From positions 32,005 through 96,004 of the forward strand of contig JASANC010001250.1 of NCBI GenBank assembly GCA_030248135.1: a DNA stretch of 64,000 bases, read 5' to 3'. The DNA comes from Theristus sp. LFF4_11 (Eukaryota > Nematoda > Chromadorea > Monhysterida > Xyalidae). The notes below the pieces were generated by a model that saw only the letters and a program-made list of their open reading frames with translations, did not search any database and had not been told where the DNA came from. Positions 21,021 through 34,138 of this stretch are shown here, one piece after another; position 1 is the stretch's first letter; each line of letters starts with the position of its first letter. Made by a program: the position numbers and the translations under genes.

Positions 21021-24000
21021 CGGGTAATACCAAATTTTTGCCTCAGAAAAACACAGAAATTCTTGAAAAATACAGAATATTTTGTGCAAACAAGCTGCTT
21101 GTTTGTCAGAAACAACAAAATCTATGCAACAAAACTGATGTTCAGGCAACCAATCAGCTAATACTACAAAGGTACAAAATATCCAGGGCGACTATACGTA
21201 TTCTCGGTGCAATCAAAAATATCTACAAATGCAGTTTTTGATTCATTAATGTTTCACGCGTTTTTCATCGAAGTTTCTAGATTGGTTCACAAAATAGCTT
21301 CACTGCTTTATTTATTCTTCTCCGTCATCGACAGCAACGCTCAGTCACCCAATCTATCCTCTCCGGCAGGAGTAACTCATATTGGCATGCGCACGCAAAC
21401 CTGTAGTCGCTTTTTGTGCGACACGTCTCAAATGAAAATATCAACGTTAGTTTATGTCATACTTTATGGTGTCGAGATAGCGAACGAGAAAGAAGTGTTC
21501 TGAAGGTTTTTTATGCAGTAATCGCGGTTGTTTCGAGCGGATAAATGTAAACCAATGCCAAAATCCCGGCACACTGACTGTAGCAACCGTATCAATTAGT
21601 AACCCTCATGTACCCTATTTAAATTTAAAAAGAAGTTTAATTTTAATTAGGCCTGCAAACTTACCACTATCCCCTACGAATCGTTCTACCTTTAGATGCA
21701 TTTAATGGTTCGGGATCTCGTATCAAGCAAAATCGTGTCAGAACCATAAATATCGCAGATTACTGTACTCATTGATGTGTTTAAAGATCTTTCATGTATT
21801 TGGTTAAGTTTGCATTTATGATAATAATGAATGATAATATAATTTGCAGCAGATTTGCAATCGATGGGATTATATCAGGAATTGCCTGACGCAAAACCAA
21901 CATTATTTTGTGTGTTTGTGCATGTGCGTCTGTTTGTTCTTGCTTGTTGTTGTGTTTAAATCAAATGTCTGTGCATGCACACTCTATGTAATCTGTGCAA
22001 AAACGTTGTTGCAGATATCTCCTATACGACTATGGGCATATATCCTTATGAAATAGGTTGACTATTACTTTACATGCTGAACTTTATACCACGTTAAAAC
22101 ATTTGTCGTTATCATTATATTGCATGGGGCAGCCATTAGTAGCAAGTGTAAACACACACCGAACTGCGGTTTTTTACTCTCTAGATAAATCTCTAATTTC
22201 AAAAGAGTGGTGGTTATCGGTCGGTTTTGAGTCCTTTTATCATCGTTGAAATTTGCTGGGACATCCACGCTTCTGAAAAAAATCCGTTTTCTTTGCGAAG
22301 TCTGTTCATTTTTATAACTTTCAAGATTTTGAATTTTTTTCTCGTTTCCATGATTTAACATCGTCATAAACGTGATCATGCGTGCAGTTTTTCTGTTGCA
22401 TGACGAAATAAACTTGTTTCGCTCTCGCGTCTCTGTCTTGTTTTAAATTTATTTTCGTTATCCGTGTGTTACTAATTTTTGCTGTTCAATTTACTTTGTT
22501 GGGTTTATTAGTTGTCGAAGTTCCGTCCTGCAAATCCCATGCTAATGCGCAGCAACTTCCGTGAGTGATTTATGCGTTTTTTAATTGTTTTAAAGCAAGA
22601 ACGTGCATGTTTTGACGCATCTGCTGTTTTTTTTGCACAAAACTGTAAGTTTGGTGTCTCTTTATTGTTGGTGTTTGCTTAAAACCGCAAAAGTTTTGAT
22701 GAAAAGTCCAATATACACATTTTATGTTTATTTTTATTTATATCTCAACACTTTCCGTAAAGTCTTGCATATAAGGTTCCTCCCACTTATGAGACCCCCC
22801 ACCCAAAAGTGGGCGGAGTGTCACACGGCGGGAAACCAAAAAATTCAAAATTTTGACTTGGTCGACTTGGTCTATTTATAAGGCCCGGACTTCCTAATCT
22901 TTGCTTTATGAGACCTCCTCCCACTTATAAGGTTGTCACTCAAAATTCCACTTTTTTTAGAAATTTTTGATTTTGAAATTTATATAAGGAAACCTTATAT
23001 GCAAGACTTAAAGGTTATTATTGCCGAATAATACGCTAATTTGAAAATATTCAAAAAGTGAATTGCAAGGCTGCAGAGTGATAAAACATAGGAAACAGAC
23101 AGTTAAAATGAGATAACCGGAGACTGTTTTTGGTTTTAGGGTTTTGGGTTATGGTGCTTTGAGGTATAGGCTCTAAAACCTCGACAATCGAAGTAAATCG
23201 TTAAAAAAGAATCAATCCAAACCATGTTATTATTTGAAACTCTGTCAGATTGTTTGCATCACCATGCTGAATCTAACGCGTTTTCTGAAATCTAATTGGA
23301 GCATGAATTTTCCGCAACTTCACCCATCCAGACCGCAGACTCGAGTTTGCAGTTTTGACGGCTCTCTTGTTAGTGCGTTCTTTTGTCATGATTTTGTCGT
23401 TTACTTTATATGTCGTCGTCGTTGTTGTGACTTTCACAGAAAATGTGTTGATTCCTTCGTCATTTCCAGTGGTAAATTTTGCACTCTCGATGCCTGTTTT
23501 TAATTTTTATTGCATTTCAACAACAAACACTATGCGGGAAAGGGGACCCCCGTATATTTGTGCAATCTATTGAATTGCACGCGTATTCGATCTACGTAAA
23601 ATATCGTGTTGTGCACACCAGGAACGTTGAAAGGAAAATCATATAGAAATGCTGAATGTGCAAACGAAAAAAATGACATAAAAATCTCTCTTCCAAACGG
23701 CTGCAGAGAGTTCGATTCTTTGTATTTGTCAAAAAATGTGCGTTTTTACATGTGAATTAGTCTGATTTTTCATAAAAATAATTTCGAAGTTATCATACGT
23801 CTTCCTGCGTCACAGATATTGAGTTGTTTTGTTGTTGTTGAAAAATTCTGTTTACTGTCCTACGGATGCCAAACGCTCTCGGAATCAGAGTTTTACAAAA
23901 AAAAGTATCACAATATGATTCCTGGACACTGACAAAAATTTCGTAACTCTATTATTGATACTTAAAAAATAAATCAACAAATCAGTCAGCAGATTCGTAG

Positions 24001-24298
24001 AGAATGATACAAGGCAGCTGAAGTTATACGCCCGCACGCGGAGGTGTTTAGCTACTACTGTATGCAGTCTATCTTAACGCGCAATGTTGGAGCTCAACAA
24101 TCCCGTTGAAATTTTTGTGTATTTTTTCTAAGGGTCACGCATGAGCACAGCGACTGAAGGATTTGAAGAGAAAGACCCCCGGCCCCACTCAACAACACAA
24201 CAAAAATTTTTCACAATTTCTTGCAGGACCAAAAAGCGGATAAACCAAAAAAACGGCAAAAATTCGGATACAAAAAAGCGCAACATTTCGGTACTATT
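21021..24298. other. Intergenic, repeats only
   Basis: I find no supported gene in these 3.3 kb apart from the MITE at 22761-23008. Coding-length frames here have no splice context or recognisable motifs. The upstream region of the GM2-activator-like gene lies at the right end. Confidence 0.5.
22761..23008. mobile_element. MITE with AGTCTTGCATATAAGG ends
   Basis: The left end reads AGTCTTGCATATAAGGTTCC and the right end, in reverse complement, reads AGTCTTGCATATAAGGTTTCC. Inner sub-repeats of CTCCCACTTAT(G/A)A occur near both ends. The element is 248 bp with no coding capacity. Flanking TAA/TTA-like bases may be the target site. Confidence 0.8.
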
Positions 24299-26429
24299 AT
24301 GCTGTGGCGTTGTTCGCTGTTAACGCTGCTCGCCGTGCTGGTCGCGGTTAACGTGCGGTCAGGCGACGGTAGCAGCGGTCGGCGGTCGAAACGGCAGAAC
24401 CGCTTCTGGAGCAACACGGGCCTCTGGGATGAGCTGGGCGTCCCGCGCTTCTGGGAGCAGCACTCCGACGGGCCGTACGGTATCGTCATACGCGGTTGGC
24501 GGTTCGCGAAATGCGGTCGGTTGCTTATTTTTTGTCTTTTCAGTTCCCCCCCCCCCCACTGGTTTCAGAACCCGAAATTGCTAAGCACCGAATGGAGAAG
24601 GGGTTTGTGGACGCTCAAGTGTCTCGTGAAGTCGTGAATCATTGCCCATAAGTAGCAGACCCCGATGAAACTCTGGATTTTTCAGCGAATCAATCAACCG
24701 ATCCCCTATCCGATTTGTAAATCAACAATGGTTCTTTTTCAAAATCCGCTCTTGTTGTTTCAGCATCGGAACAATGGACGGATTATAAAATTGATATTAC
24801 CAATCTAGTCATTTGGCCGCAATATCCACGTTTTCCCGGCCCTGTTTTTTACAATATAACTGGATCGGTGAGTTTTAGAAATTAAATTTCAAAAACTTGT
24901 TTTTTGTTCTGTGTGAGAAACTTGAGAACCGTCGCTTTCATTTACGCTTTCCCAAAAAGTATTATACAAAACTAAGCTACTTTTTATAACTATACAAAGC
25001 AAAACTTTTTCCGATTGGTCGAGCCCAGCTCACACTCCTTTTTGCCAGGAACTGGATTTTATTGAAGTTTGAGAACAAGCACAGAACACATGTATTTTCG
25101 AAAACAGTATGAGGTTTCCAAGTTTCCTTTCCTTCTTCAGTTTTACAATAAAGAAAAGGTGAAACTGAAAAACCTCCAAAGCCAAAATCTTTAGAAAAAA
25201 AGTGATAAGCTTGCTGAAAAACAAATAATTTTGGTTTTTGTCTACGACGGCGTCAATATTTATGTATTATTTTGCAATATTTTGTTTTGGCTCAGTATGT
25301 CTTTCAGTTCAAAAATTAGAATCATCACTTCAGATAAAAGAAGAATTACCGAAAGACAGAATTGAGTTAGAGCTTGAAGTTCGACAGTTGATGCAAACGC
25401 GAACAGGACAGTCGATATGGCAGGTTATTCCGTGTCAAGGCTGGGATTTATTAACTGGCTGCGAAGGAGTCGGATCTTGGTTTGATTGTTTTTTGTTTGT
25501 TTTTTTATTGCAACTTTCATTTTGTTTATTTTGCTTTTGAATTGGGAAAAGTCGGCGTGTCAAAAATTGTGGATTATTGTTGTTGCAGTTTATTTATTTT
25601 GGAGAAAAAACGGTTTCAGTTTATTTTCAACAGTTTTCAAACTTTCAGTCGATATTGCGACGTCATTGAGCAGTGCAGAAAGACCGTAAACACCGGCTAT
25701 CGGCATTCCGAAGATCAGAAAGTGCGAGATTTTCTAAAATCACCGCAGAAAATTTGTCCACCGCCGATTGGATCTTGGACCATGCAGTTTACAAAGACGT
25801 TTCATGTTGAGGACATTCCGAAAGGCATCTTTGGGCCACTTCAATCGGTATGATTGGATTGTTCTGTTGATTAGAAAAAAACTTCACTCGGTTTTTATTT
25901 TGTACTGGTTATTTAATGTTTTCAATAACGCACGTATTTTTCAAATTTCTGAGACAATTTTTTAGTCAGAAATTAGGTTGCGCTTGACTTGAACTGAATT
26001 CAATTTCTGATTTGTGGGTAATCATGCGCGGAGCATCGATCAAGTGACAATCAGTTCGTTTAGTTTACACTTTTTCATGAAATCGAGTTTTTGACCCGAC
26101 TCAACCATGTCGTGTCGTCTAATTCGGTAATTTGTCCAGCATTGATTTCCGCTGAAAACTCGCAGAACTAGAAAGATGATCGATTTGCTTTGTTCAATTG
26201 CTAGATTTGCCGACTTGCTTGCAACTTTTTTATATTTTTTCAGAACCAATACTGGATGACGTTCACGTTTACGGACGGTCGCGGCGGCAAACTTGCGTGC
26301 GCGCGCGTCTGGCTCGACGTCTGCAAGTATCACCTGTACGATCCGCAGCAGACCTGCTTACGGGATCCGAACGCGCTGAAGAATTTCCTGAACAAAATCA
26401 GCAGACAAACGGCGCAGCGGAGGGGTTGA
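24299..26429 (+). CDS. Secreted GM2-activator-like lipid-binding protein
   Basis: Five exons, 24299-24494, 24764-24867, 25334-25479, 25649-25847 and 26244-26429, join in phase and encode 276 residues. A signal peptide is clear (LLTLLAVLVAVNV after MLWRCS). The rest follows the layout of the GM2 ganglioside activator: a strand with ITNLVIWPQ, the cysteine stretch VIPCQGWDLLTGCEG, then GSC, CDVIEQC, ICPPPIGSW, and NQYWMTFTFTDGRGGKLACA near the end. GM2-activator proteins form a beta-cup that binds lipids and presents glycolipids to lysosomal hydrolases. The relation is judged from the cysteine pattern and the motifs IPC, GSC and G-x-YW, since overall identity is low. The start was chosen because it is the Met directly before the signal peptide. 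Confidence 0.8.
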
Positions 26430-28346
26430 TTTTTTAGTCGAAATCAAAAACAACGGACAAACGGTCGAACTGTAAAACATAAATGCTGGATTAACTTAAT
26501 CAGAGCTCGGCAGGGCCAATCAGTAAGCCCACGTCAATAGCGGCATTTTCTCCTACTCCCGTCAATAGCAGTGCTACTCGCTGTGGTTTACAGTTCGACG
26601 GCCGTTGTGAGATATTATTCTTTCAGACACCGATTTCAATTGCATGATCGGAATTGTGTATTTATGTATTTTGTAAAAAAACCCAATGTCTTTCAAATGT
26701 GTTTCTGTTGGTTTATAAAGTTCGCTTTTGCGCTTTTTTTGGAAAGGAGACATCCGTGCTTTGTCTTGATGACCTGATGATACTGCCTGATTGATGTCTT
26801 TCTGTTTCATTTTCACTTTGATACCCTGTTTTTATGTGCAGGGCTGTATGCTTTTGTGGTTACCGTTCGGCATTTCTGTTCACTTTGTGTGCTCTCAGAT
26901 TTTTTTATATTTAGCGCATAACATAATTGTCTCAACAAATTTTTCAGTCTGCCTTTGGATGACCAAACTAACAACAAAACCTCTATCTGTGCAATATTGC
27001 TCTATGTAAGTTTTGTTTTTTCTGCATATCATGCAACAGTTACAGATTCATGTTGCTGCAATGAGAATTCAACAAATTTGGATACCTTTTCCAAGGCGTT
27101 GAGCTATCTACCAGTGGTGGTACGTGTAGCTCAACAATTTGTTGAACGAATTTTCTCAATGTGTAACTCCGGAGACGACGACAACACTCCGCTTATGATC
27201 TCTCTCATGTCTCTGTTTTGACTCTTGAACTGTTTTTTTGAATTTCTTGCTTGATACTGTTGTTGAAACCGTGTTAGAAATAAAACTGGATTCGAAAATG
27301 AGTAAGATATTATTTGAACCGGCTACTTTGAGTAGTGACTCACATACCTGTTCACAGCTCACGTGGACATTATCTGTGCTGCATAGTGCGGGAAAATCTG
27401 AAAATATTGATCGGTTTTCTTTTGTGGTAACGTGGTAGCAACAACAGCAACACACAACCTGTCATCTATATTATTTGCGTTTCAAATGTGTGTGTGTGTG
27501 TGTAGTACACACGTTTTCATCATACTACTGACTGAACGTACAATTTTCAAACAACAACACGTTATTGCTGCGGATGCATGTACCACCAGCGCTTGTTGTG
27601 TTATCCGTTTTCTACAAGGTCGAAACAACACAGCACACCTCCGTTCCATGACAGACGCACTGCACAGGTTGGCAAGAAATAATATTTTACTGCTTTCGAT
27701 TATGATGTTGGGTGTTTTTACACGCACTGGCGCACTGTTTTGTTTGTTGTTCGTGTGACGAGAGACAACATACTATTTTTATTAACGGTTTTTTGTTTTA
27801 AGCAGACATAATGTGTTCATGAACTGTTTTTGGCATGTGTTTTCTGTCTCGTTTTTGATTGCAGCCCTTTGAAACAGTTTTTACGTTAACTTTTTGAAAA
27901 CAGCCAGTATAAAAGCATTGCAAAAGTGCATTGAATGTGGTTTGTTTCTAAAGCGTTGGCCCAGAAATGAAAGCAAGTTTTTCGTGCTCTGATTTGTATG
28001 TGTGTTTACATTTTGCCTCTGCTTCTGCACACTGCTTCTTCTCCAAACAAACGTGTATACCGTCGTTTCAGCATTTCTTTCTAGCGAATTCCTCCGTTTC
28101 TCTTTTATCGTTTCTTACTTTTTCAGTTGAACACAATGAATGTTTTCAGAAGCAAAAATGTGATTTCAACAAATTCACGATTGAAACAAGTTTGACCGGA
28201 GCGTGGTGACGGTGGCAGCGGGCCAACAGTACACAACAAGAGAAAGCGAGAAAAAACGAAAAAAATCGAAAAAGAAACTAAATCTTCTAAGAAAACTGAA
28301 AAATAAAAAAACAATCGAAAGGAGACCAAAGTTTCAAAAACCGCAA
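26430..28346. other. Intergenic, no gene seen
   Basis: AT-rich sequence without supported exons. It contains a short (TG)n run at about 27488-27505. The 5' end of the following membrane-protein gene probably lies near its right end, since a Lys-rich open frame precedes its ATG without a better start. Confidence 0.5.
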
Positions 28347-29633
28347 ATGTCCGACCCCGCTCTCTACCGCGACCCGTACCGCCGACCGTGGGCGGGCGGC
28401 TCCCGCTCAGACTACTCGGAGCTCTGGATCACCGTTCCGATCGGCATCTTGCTCAGTCTGCTGGCAATCGCGCTCGTTCTACCCATAATCCTCTACCGCT
28501 ACTGTCGCACCTGCTGCCGGTACGACGCGTGCTGCGGCCCGTATTTCAACTTTTTCGAAGGAATGCTGATGCGAATGAGCGGGCGGCGCGGCCCGCCGAG
28601 CCCGCGCAAACCGCGATGGCGACCGCATCAGCAGGAGATGGCGATGGTGAGTTATGAGCAGCCGCCCGTCCAGCCGCGAGCGCAAGCGCCGTTTGCACCG
28701 CCACCACCCCCGCAGCTACACCAGCAGCAGCAGTATTTCGATCAGCAACATCTGCAGCAACAGTTTTATTATCATCAGGAACAACACCCAATGCCGCAGT
28801 CAGCTGACCAGGTTTGTGGGCAATTTTTTAGGTTTTTTGTAAGGGTTTTGATGCTTTTAGTGTTTTGCACGCTCAGTGGGATACACGAGTCAGCAAGAAA
28901 AAATCATTTGTGGCTACCCATTTGGCTACTAAAGTGGCTACTGAAATAGAGTTGATGAACACATTGTGACAAACGCGTTTATCGCTTTTTTCAGTATAAA
29001 TTTTTTTTTCAGTCTCAGCCAGTTCTCAGCACATCTGCGACATTCAAGGCAGCAGAACACCAGCAAACAACGAAACATTACGCACAACAATTCATTTATC
29101 AACCAACTCCGGGTGAAGTTCAGCAAAATTCACAAAACCCTATACCTCAAGTGGTCAGCTTCGCCACCATCACTGAACAGAGCACCCGGAAAGCGGTGAT
29201 TGAAAGCAGGAGGACATCGGGAACAACGCCACCGACGGTGATCAACAGAACACAACAACAACAGCAAACGCAACAGCAGCCACAACAAGCGTATCAGCAA
29301 ACGCAACAACAACCACAACAACATCAGCAACACTTTCAGCAACCACAACAAAACTATCAGCAACATCAGCAAAACTATCAGCAACCTCAGCAAAACTATC
29401 AGCAGATTCAGCAAAATTTTCAGCAACCACAACATCCCACATCCGTGGCCGTAATGCAGCCGCAGCATTCCAACCAAATGGTCAGACAGTACCAACCACC
29501 GCAGACACTGCCGATTCAACCTTATTATCAGGAACCTGGCATGAATGCACAGCAACAGGCCGCTGTTTTAGGCTGGACTATGGACACGGGACAGAAACGC
29601 CAAAACTGGCAACAGCATCCGCAGTTTTATTGA
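28347..29633 (+). CDS. Single-pass membrane protein, Cys- and Gln-rich
   Basis: Two exons, 28347-28811 and 29013-29633, join at phase 0 to give 361 residues. There is no cleaved signal peptide. One membrane segment (WITVPIGILLSLLAIALVL, about residues 29-50) is followed by YRYCRTCCRYDACCGPYF, a cysteine cluster that could be palmitoylated. The cytoplasmic part begins basic (RKPRWRPHQQ), then has a poly-Pro stretch, and the second exon is dominated by QQ and QQPQQ repeats with interspersed Tyr. I do not recognise the family. The layout is that of a membrane adaptor with a disordered tail, which is inference. The upstream in-frame Met at 28203 would add a Lys-rich stretch unlike the rest, so the Met before SDPALYRD was preferred. 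Confidence 0.75.
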
Positions 29634-32600
29634 ACTAACAAATGTCAGCAAATTCTGCTATTTATTTTGATTTTTTAGCAGCGCAACCAATCTTGATAAC
29701 CTTACTTTGTACAAAATTAATCTTCAGCAAAAAATGACCTTTTTCTTGAACAAACCTCACTACGGCTTCATTTTACAAATTGCTGGCAACGCAACTTATT
29801 CATACTGCATGTATTATTTATGTGAACCCATGTCTGGAGGCAAAGTCAATGAATGTGTCAACTCATATCTCAGGTGACCGTAAATTTCATATCTGGACTA
29901 AAATGGTTTCCCTCTATGGTGCGGTCTAAACAAAAGTTGATTGCCATTTTTCACTTCTGTGTTTTGTAAAAGACCATTACATGTACTGGACGTGAATCGA
30001 ACCATAAAAGTTTACTTGTTGAATTTTTTATACGGCCCTTTTTGGCGTGGATATAAAAGCAGCTTGTTTTCAACGAACTTCAAATTTTCGTTATTTCGCA
30101 ACTTTCGGTCGTCGTAACGAATTGTGTGCTTTTCTGTTGCTCTGTTGTGTTGCATATGGTGTTGTTTTAGTTCAGTTGTACTTACGGTATTTTGGTATTT
30201 GTGTTTCTTGTCTAGTTTGAAAATGATCGGTGTTTCTGTCATATTAATAAGCAGAATAAAAAAGCTTTATGTTGGTTGATCAGTTCACTCAATGGAAGAC
30301 GCATGTCGCATGCATTAGATGATACACTGAATTGTGCTCAGAATCTTTTTGCATTGATAAAGCTGATATGTGGAACAGCATGCATGATCGCCAGGCAGCG
30401 TACTTTAGCGAAAGAAAAGCTTGTCTTAAAAATCATACATTGAAAAAACAAAAGAAATTTTCAGATTATCTTCAGACACATTCAGACATTTGGAAAATGC
30501 ATGTCATATACTTCATTCATAATCTGCTAACCAGAAAAAAAACAGTCCTTGTACCTGGTACCTAAGGCATTTTTGGAATCTCGTCTGGGGGGGTCGGGCC
30601 CGCTTCATAATTTGTATTTTTTGGGGGAATGGAAAAAATTTTTAAAAAAAAACCCCCCCCCCCGGGGGGGGAAAAACAAAAATCGTTCATGTGAAACACG
30701 TAAAATATCTTATTTTTAACGCAAACAAATGTATTTTCGTAAGATTTTAAACGCATAGAATGTATTTTGAGTCTGACTCGCTTCGTTTTGTGTTTATCAT
30801 TTCCAGCTCGCTTTCTTGTAAAATTTCATTCTTTCCAACGTAACAGATTAGTTTCCGTTATGTTTTAAAAACTGAAAGTGTTGTCAAAAAGACCAGTATC
30901 AAAAATGGCTCTTCTCGAAAGTCTGCGACGAACTTTACGAATTATCTAAATCTCCCGGCATTCGCTAAACTTGTGACTATAATGCATGTCCCCGGTTTAA
31001 AATCGCTTTTTTAAAAACCTAAAATCGTAATAAGCGTACGGTGTGGTCGAGTGGTGTCTCCGAAAAACCCGGTAAAATGATGAATTGCCTTCAGAGTCTG
31101 GCATAAATCCGAGCGAATAAATCGCAGCGATATGCTCATAAATCTGTACTCCATATATCGGAAGAGTTATAATCGAGTATGTCAAAACTCCAGCGCGGCT
31201 TTACAAATATACTGTCGGTCCCGTAACGATCTTATAAAGTTCAAGCTTGCTGTTGTCGAGTTCTGTTAAAATTAGCACTCACCTTGAACGAAAAGTCCCA
31301 AGTGAGGTGCGCCACCCAGCTGAGGCCCCAGCAAAGTTCGACACCAAAAAACAAAAGTTGCAACCCCCAATAACGATCACACTAAAAAACAGCCGAACAA
31401 GTGTCCGGTGTCCGGTCAGCCTGTGTGTCCCACGTGTGGTGTCCCGAAAATAAAAATGGCAACATCGCACTCGGCGGTTTGGGCCAATTTTATTTTTGGG
31501 ACACGGGCTCTGCGTAGTGCATTCGGGAGGACAGGACACTGAACAGCTGTTCCGACACCTTTGTTTAGCGTGCAGCGGTAAATTTGGTGTTTTTTGAGAC
31601 TTTGTTTGGGTTGCAAAAACCATTGGAGCAGGACCTCCTTTGGAACCTCAGTTAGGACTTTCTTGCCCGAGTATAAAAACTGATACCGTAGTAAATAATC
31701 CTGAGCTTTCTGGCAGCAGCTATGAACGCTGCGCTGCCATGTCAATTTTCTGCCAGCGACATTTTTTCTCTCGCAACGCACAATCTGACAGGGCACAACC
31801 AATAATCAAAATGTCAACTTTCGTGACTGAACAATGTCAATTTTTCACCAAAAAAAGCTCGAATTCTCTACTAACAGCGTATCCGGTTATTATTCGGAAT
31901 CACTGTTCGTGATTTTTTACGTATAATTTCAAATTTTGATTATGTAGATAAATTATCGGGTACATTTTTGACTTTAGAAAAGATAGTTCGTTTTTTAATC
32001 TGCTTATCATACCCGTGCGACGGTGTGGGATACAAACTTTGCGATCATTGCTTGATTGCACCGTGTGCAGAAGCCGAAGATTGAATGTGCAGAGCCCTCA
32101 AAATGGTGCACAGCCCTTAAGCCGGTGTCGCTAAAATGTTACCGCAAAAATTTCTTGCGGGCTGCGCACATCGGTACTCACACCGTCGCACGGTTATGCT
32201 GCTTATTGAGAATCCCCGTATACGTTGGGCATTTTACTTTTGTGGGTCTGACTTCGCAGGGGATCTCCACCAATGGAATCCAAAATGCAAAAAAAACCTG
32301 CAATTCTTCTGCAAAGTCCGCTGCAACCTTGCTTCCTGCTGGAGCTTGATTGGTGGTTTTATATAAATGACCCTTCAAAAATGATTGTAAGGGGTACATG
32401 GATTATTGAAGCAGCAAAACATCACCAATTTATTCTGTTCGGTTTTTATTCACTTGTGCACGTCATACACTGTATCGGGCTCCAACACCACATGCACTTG
32501 TACAACATGTTTTTTGTGTCCGAATTCAGTATGCTTGTCAATTGAGAAAGACCAAAAAGCATCAAAACAAAGCCAGAAACGATACAGTATGTACAGAGCC

Positions 32601-33930
32601 GTGTAGGTTTTTCAAAAAAATTTTATAGCTCGAGATTGCGCGAGAAAAATTCATGACCCAAAACCACCATTTCCATTTTCATACCCTGTTTAGTAATAAT
32701 GCCAACATGCGGACGGCACCGACCAAAACAAACGCATAAAAATGCTATTTCGGGAAACCAAAGCCGTAAAAATTCGGATATTATATGCCGTTTTTCGACT
32801 GCACCGAAAATCACCAGCATTTTTTTCAGAAAGCTTTGATTTTTCTTTGCACTGTGTTTTCAAACTAATAACTTTAGGAAAAAGAACCGTAAACTTACCA
32901 TCTTTGACAGCAAAGCGATCGAAATTTTTGTGCAGCGCTGATTAACTGGAAGAATCAGTGGGCGGAACCCTCAAGACCAATCAGCTTGTTCATTTCGATT
33001 CATTTCTCTAACAGTATATGTCATATTTTTTGAACAAAAACAAAACCAATCAACAGCACTTTTCAGCGTCATACTATTTTTACTATCAAGCCTCCTGTGT
33101 CAATATTCAGGAAAAAAATCGAAATATTTTTAGTTTGTTCTGTTTCTCTTTGGTTCACATGGGCATATGGGCATGAGAGTGATAATGTCAGCGCATAATG
33201 TTACACCACCACGCAAAATTCAATAGTTTTTTTTCGAAAACACTAATAATGCAACTTTGTCTGGCGCCAACACTAGAATGTTTTTCACACGACATTGAAC
33301 TCTCACAATGATAATATTGTGGATGTTGGATGTTGTGTTTGGATTTTAGATTTTACAAGTACAATATCTTCATACGTGGTCACCAATTGTCTGCACCGAT
33401 CATACGGTATATAAAAAACAATAAAACCGCATAATTGTCGCTCTGATGGTTTCGATAATGGTTCAGTGTTTCTTTTTCGGGTTTCAGCTTTTCGTGATAT
33501 AAAAAAACTCAAAAGACAGTGAACCATTACTGCCTTTGTAAATTCAAGCAATCAGCGTTTCGTTGTGCACACGTGAACTTATCCGCCAATCAGCATGTTC
33601 GCATCGCACAGCGGTGGCGGCGGCGGGAGTTTTCGGCGAATTTTACCATCGAGAAAGCGAACCACGCGCGTCCAGCAGCCTGGTTTGTTCGGTTGTTCGG
33701 TTGTGTATAAATTCTTACTGACTTGTCCATAAGTCGTACCTCACTGAACTGAGCTTTTCTGAAATGCGCGCCGACTAGTTGCAGTCGCATCCGCCCTCAC
33801 AACTTTTGTTGCGCTGATGCATTGAGAATTGTTTTTTTTTCAAAAAGTCGGCTTGTATCCAGAAAACTAAACTCTCGGAACCTACCATCGTTTGCTCGAG
33901 TTTAAGCATTTTTTCTTCGTAGCCTGGGTC
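29634..33930. other. Intergenic, repeats only
   Basis: No gene is supported over these 4.3 kb. A G/C block lies at 30580-30670, and one copy of the GTGTCC-ended element lies at 31398-31540. The first exon of the EF-hand gene, which I could not find, may lie at the right end. Confidence 0.45.
31398..31540. mobile_element. GTGTCC-ended MITE-like element, copy 1
   Basis: The left end is GTGTCCGGTGTCCGGTC and the right end is GGACAGGACAC. The interior contains GGCAACATCGCACTCGGCGG and GGGCCA. A diverged copy at 35206-35345 has GGCAACACCACACTCGCCGC in the same place and ends GGACAAGACACC. There is no coding capacity. Confidence 0.55.
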
Positions 33931-34108
33931 ACCCTCGCAGCCTGAGTGGTAGCGCGTTACTCTGTTGTCTGTGCGTTCGGGGGATCAAGCCTCGCGCCGA
34001 GGGGCGTATAGGCACTTAATGACAGAACACACTCGATGATGGGCGCCGTACTCGGCGGCGTTCTATATACGCTTTTCTTGGTTAGCTCTGGCTAAAAAAC
34101 ATCACCGA
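33931..34108 (+). mobile_element. tRNA-derived SINE, copy 2
   Basis: The head starts ACCCTCGCAGCCTGAGTGGT and closes with CGCCGAGGGG, so the acceptor stem is preserved. The body shares GTATAGGCACTTAATGACAG and the GGTTAGCTCTGGCTAAAAAA end with copy 1. The T-arm is mutated (GGATCAAGCCTCG). The 3' end lies about 30 bp before the acceptor of the first recognised exon of the EF-hand gene, so its end may supply part of that intron's pyrimidine tract. Confidence 0.8.
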
Positions 34109-34138
34109 AAGTTGTTGTTTTTTTTTCGCGCAACGCAG

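Noticed and set aside
20732..21241. Gly- and Pro-rich frames on both strands
   Set aside because: They come from a G-rich tandem repeat, with no splice sites or domain.
27432..27758. 108-codon plus frame with hydrophobic ends
   Set aside because: No splice context, codon bias or motif; composition is typical of AT-rich intergenic sequence.
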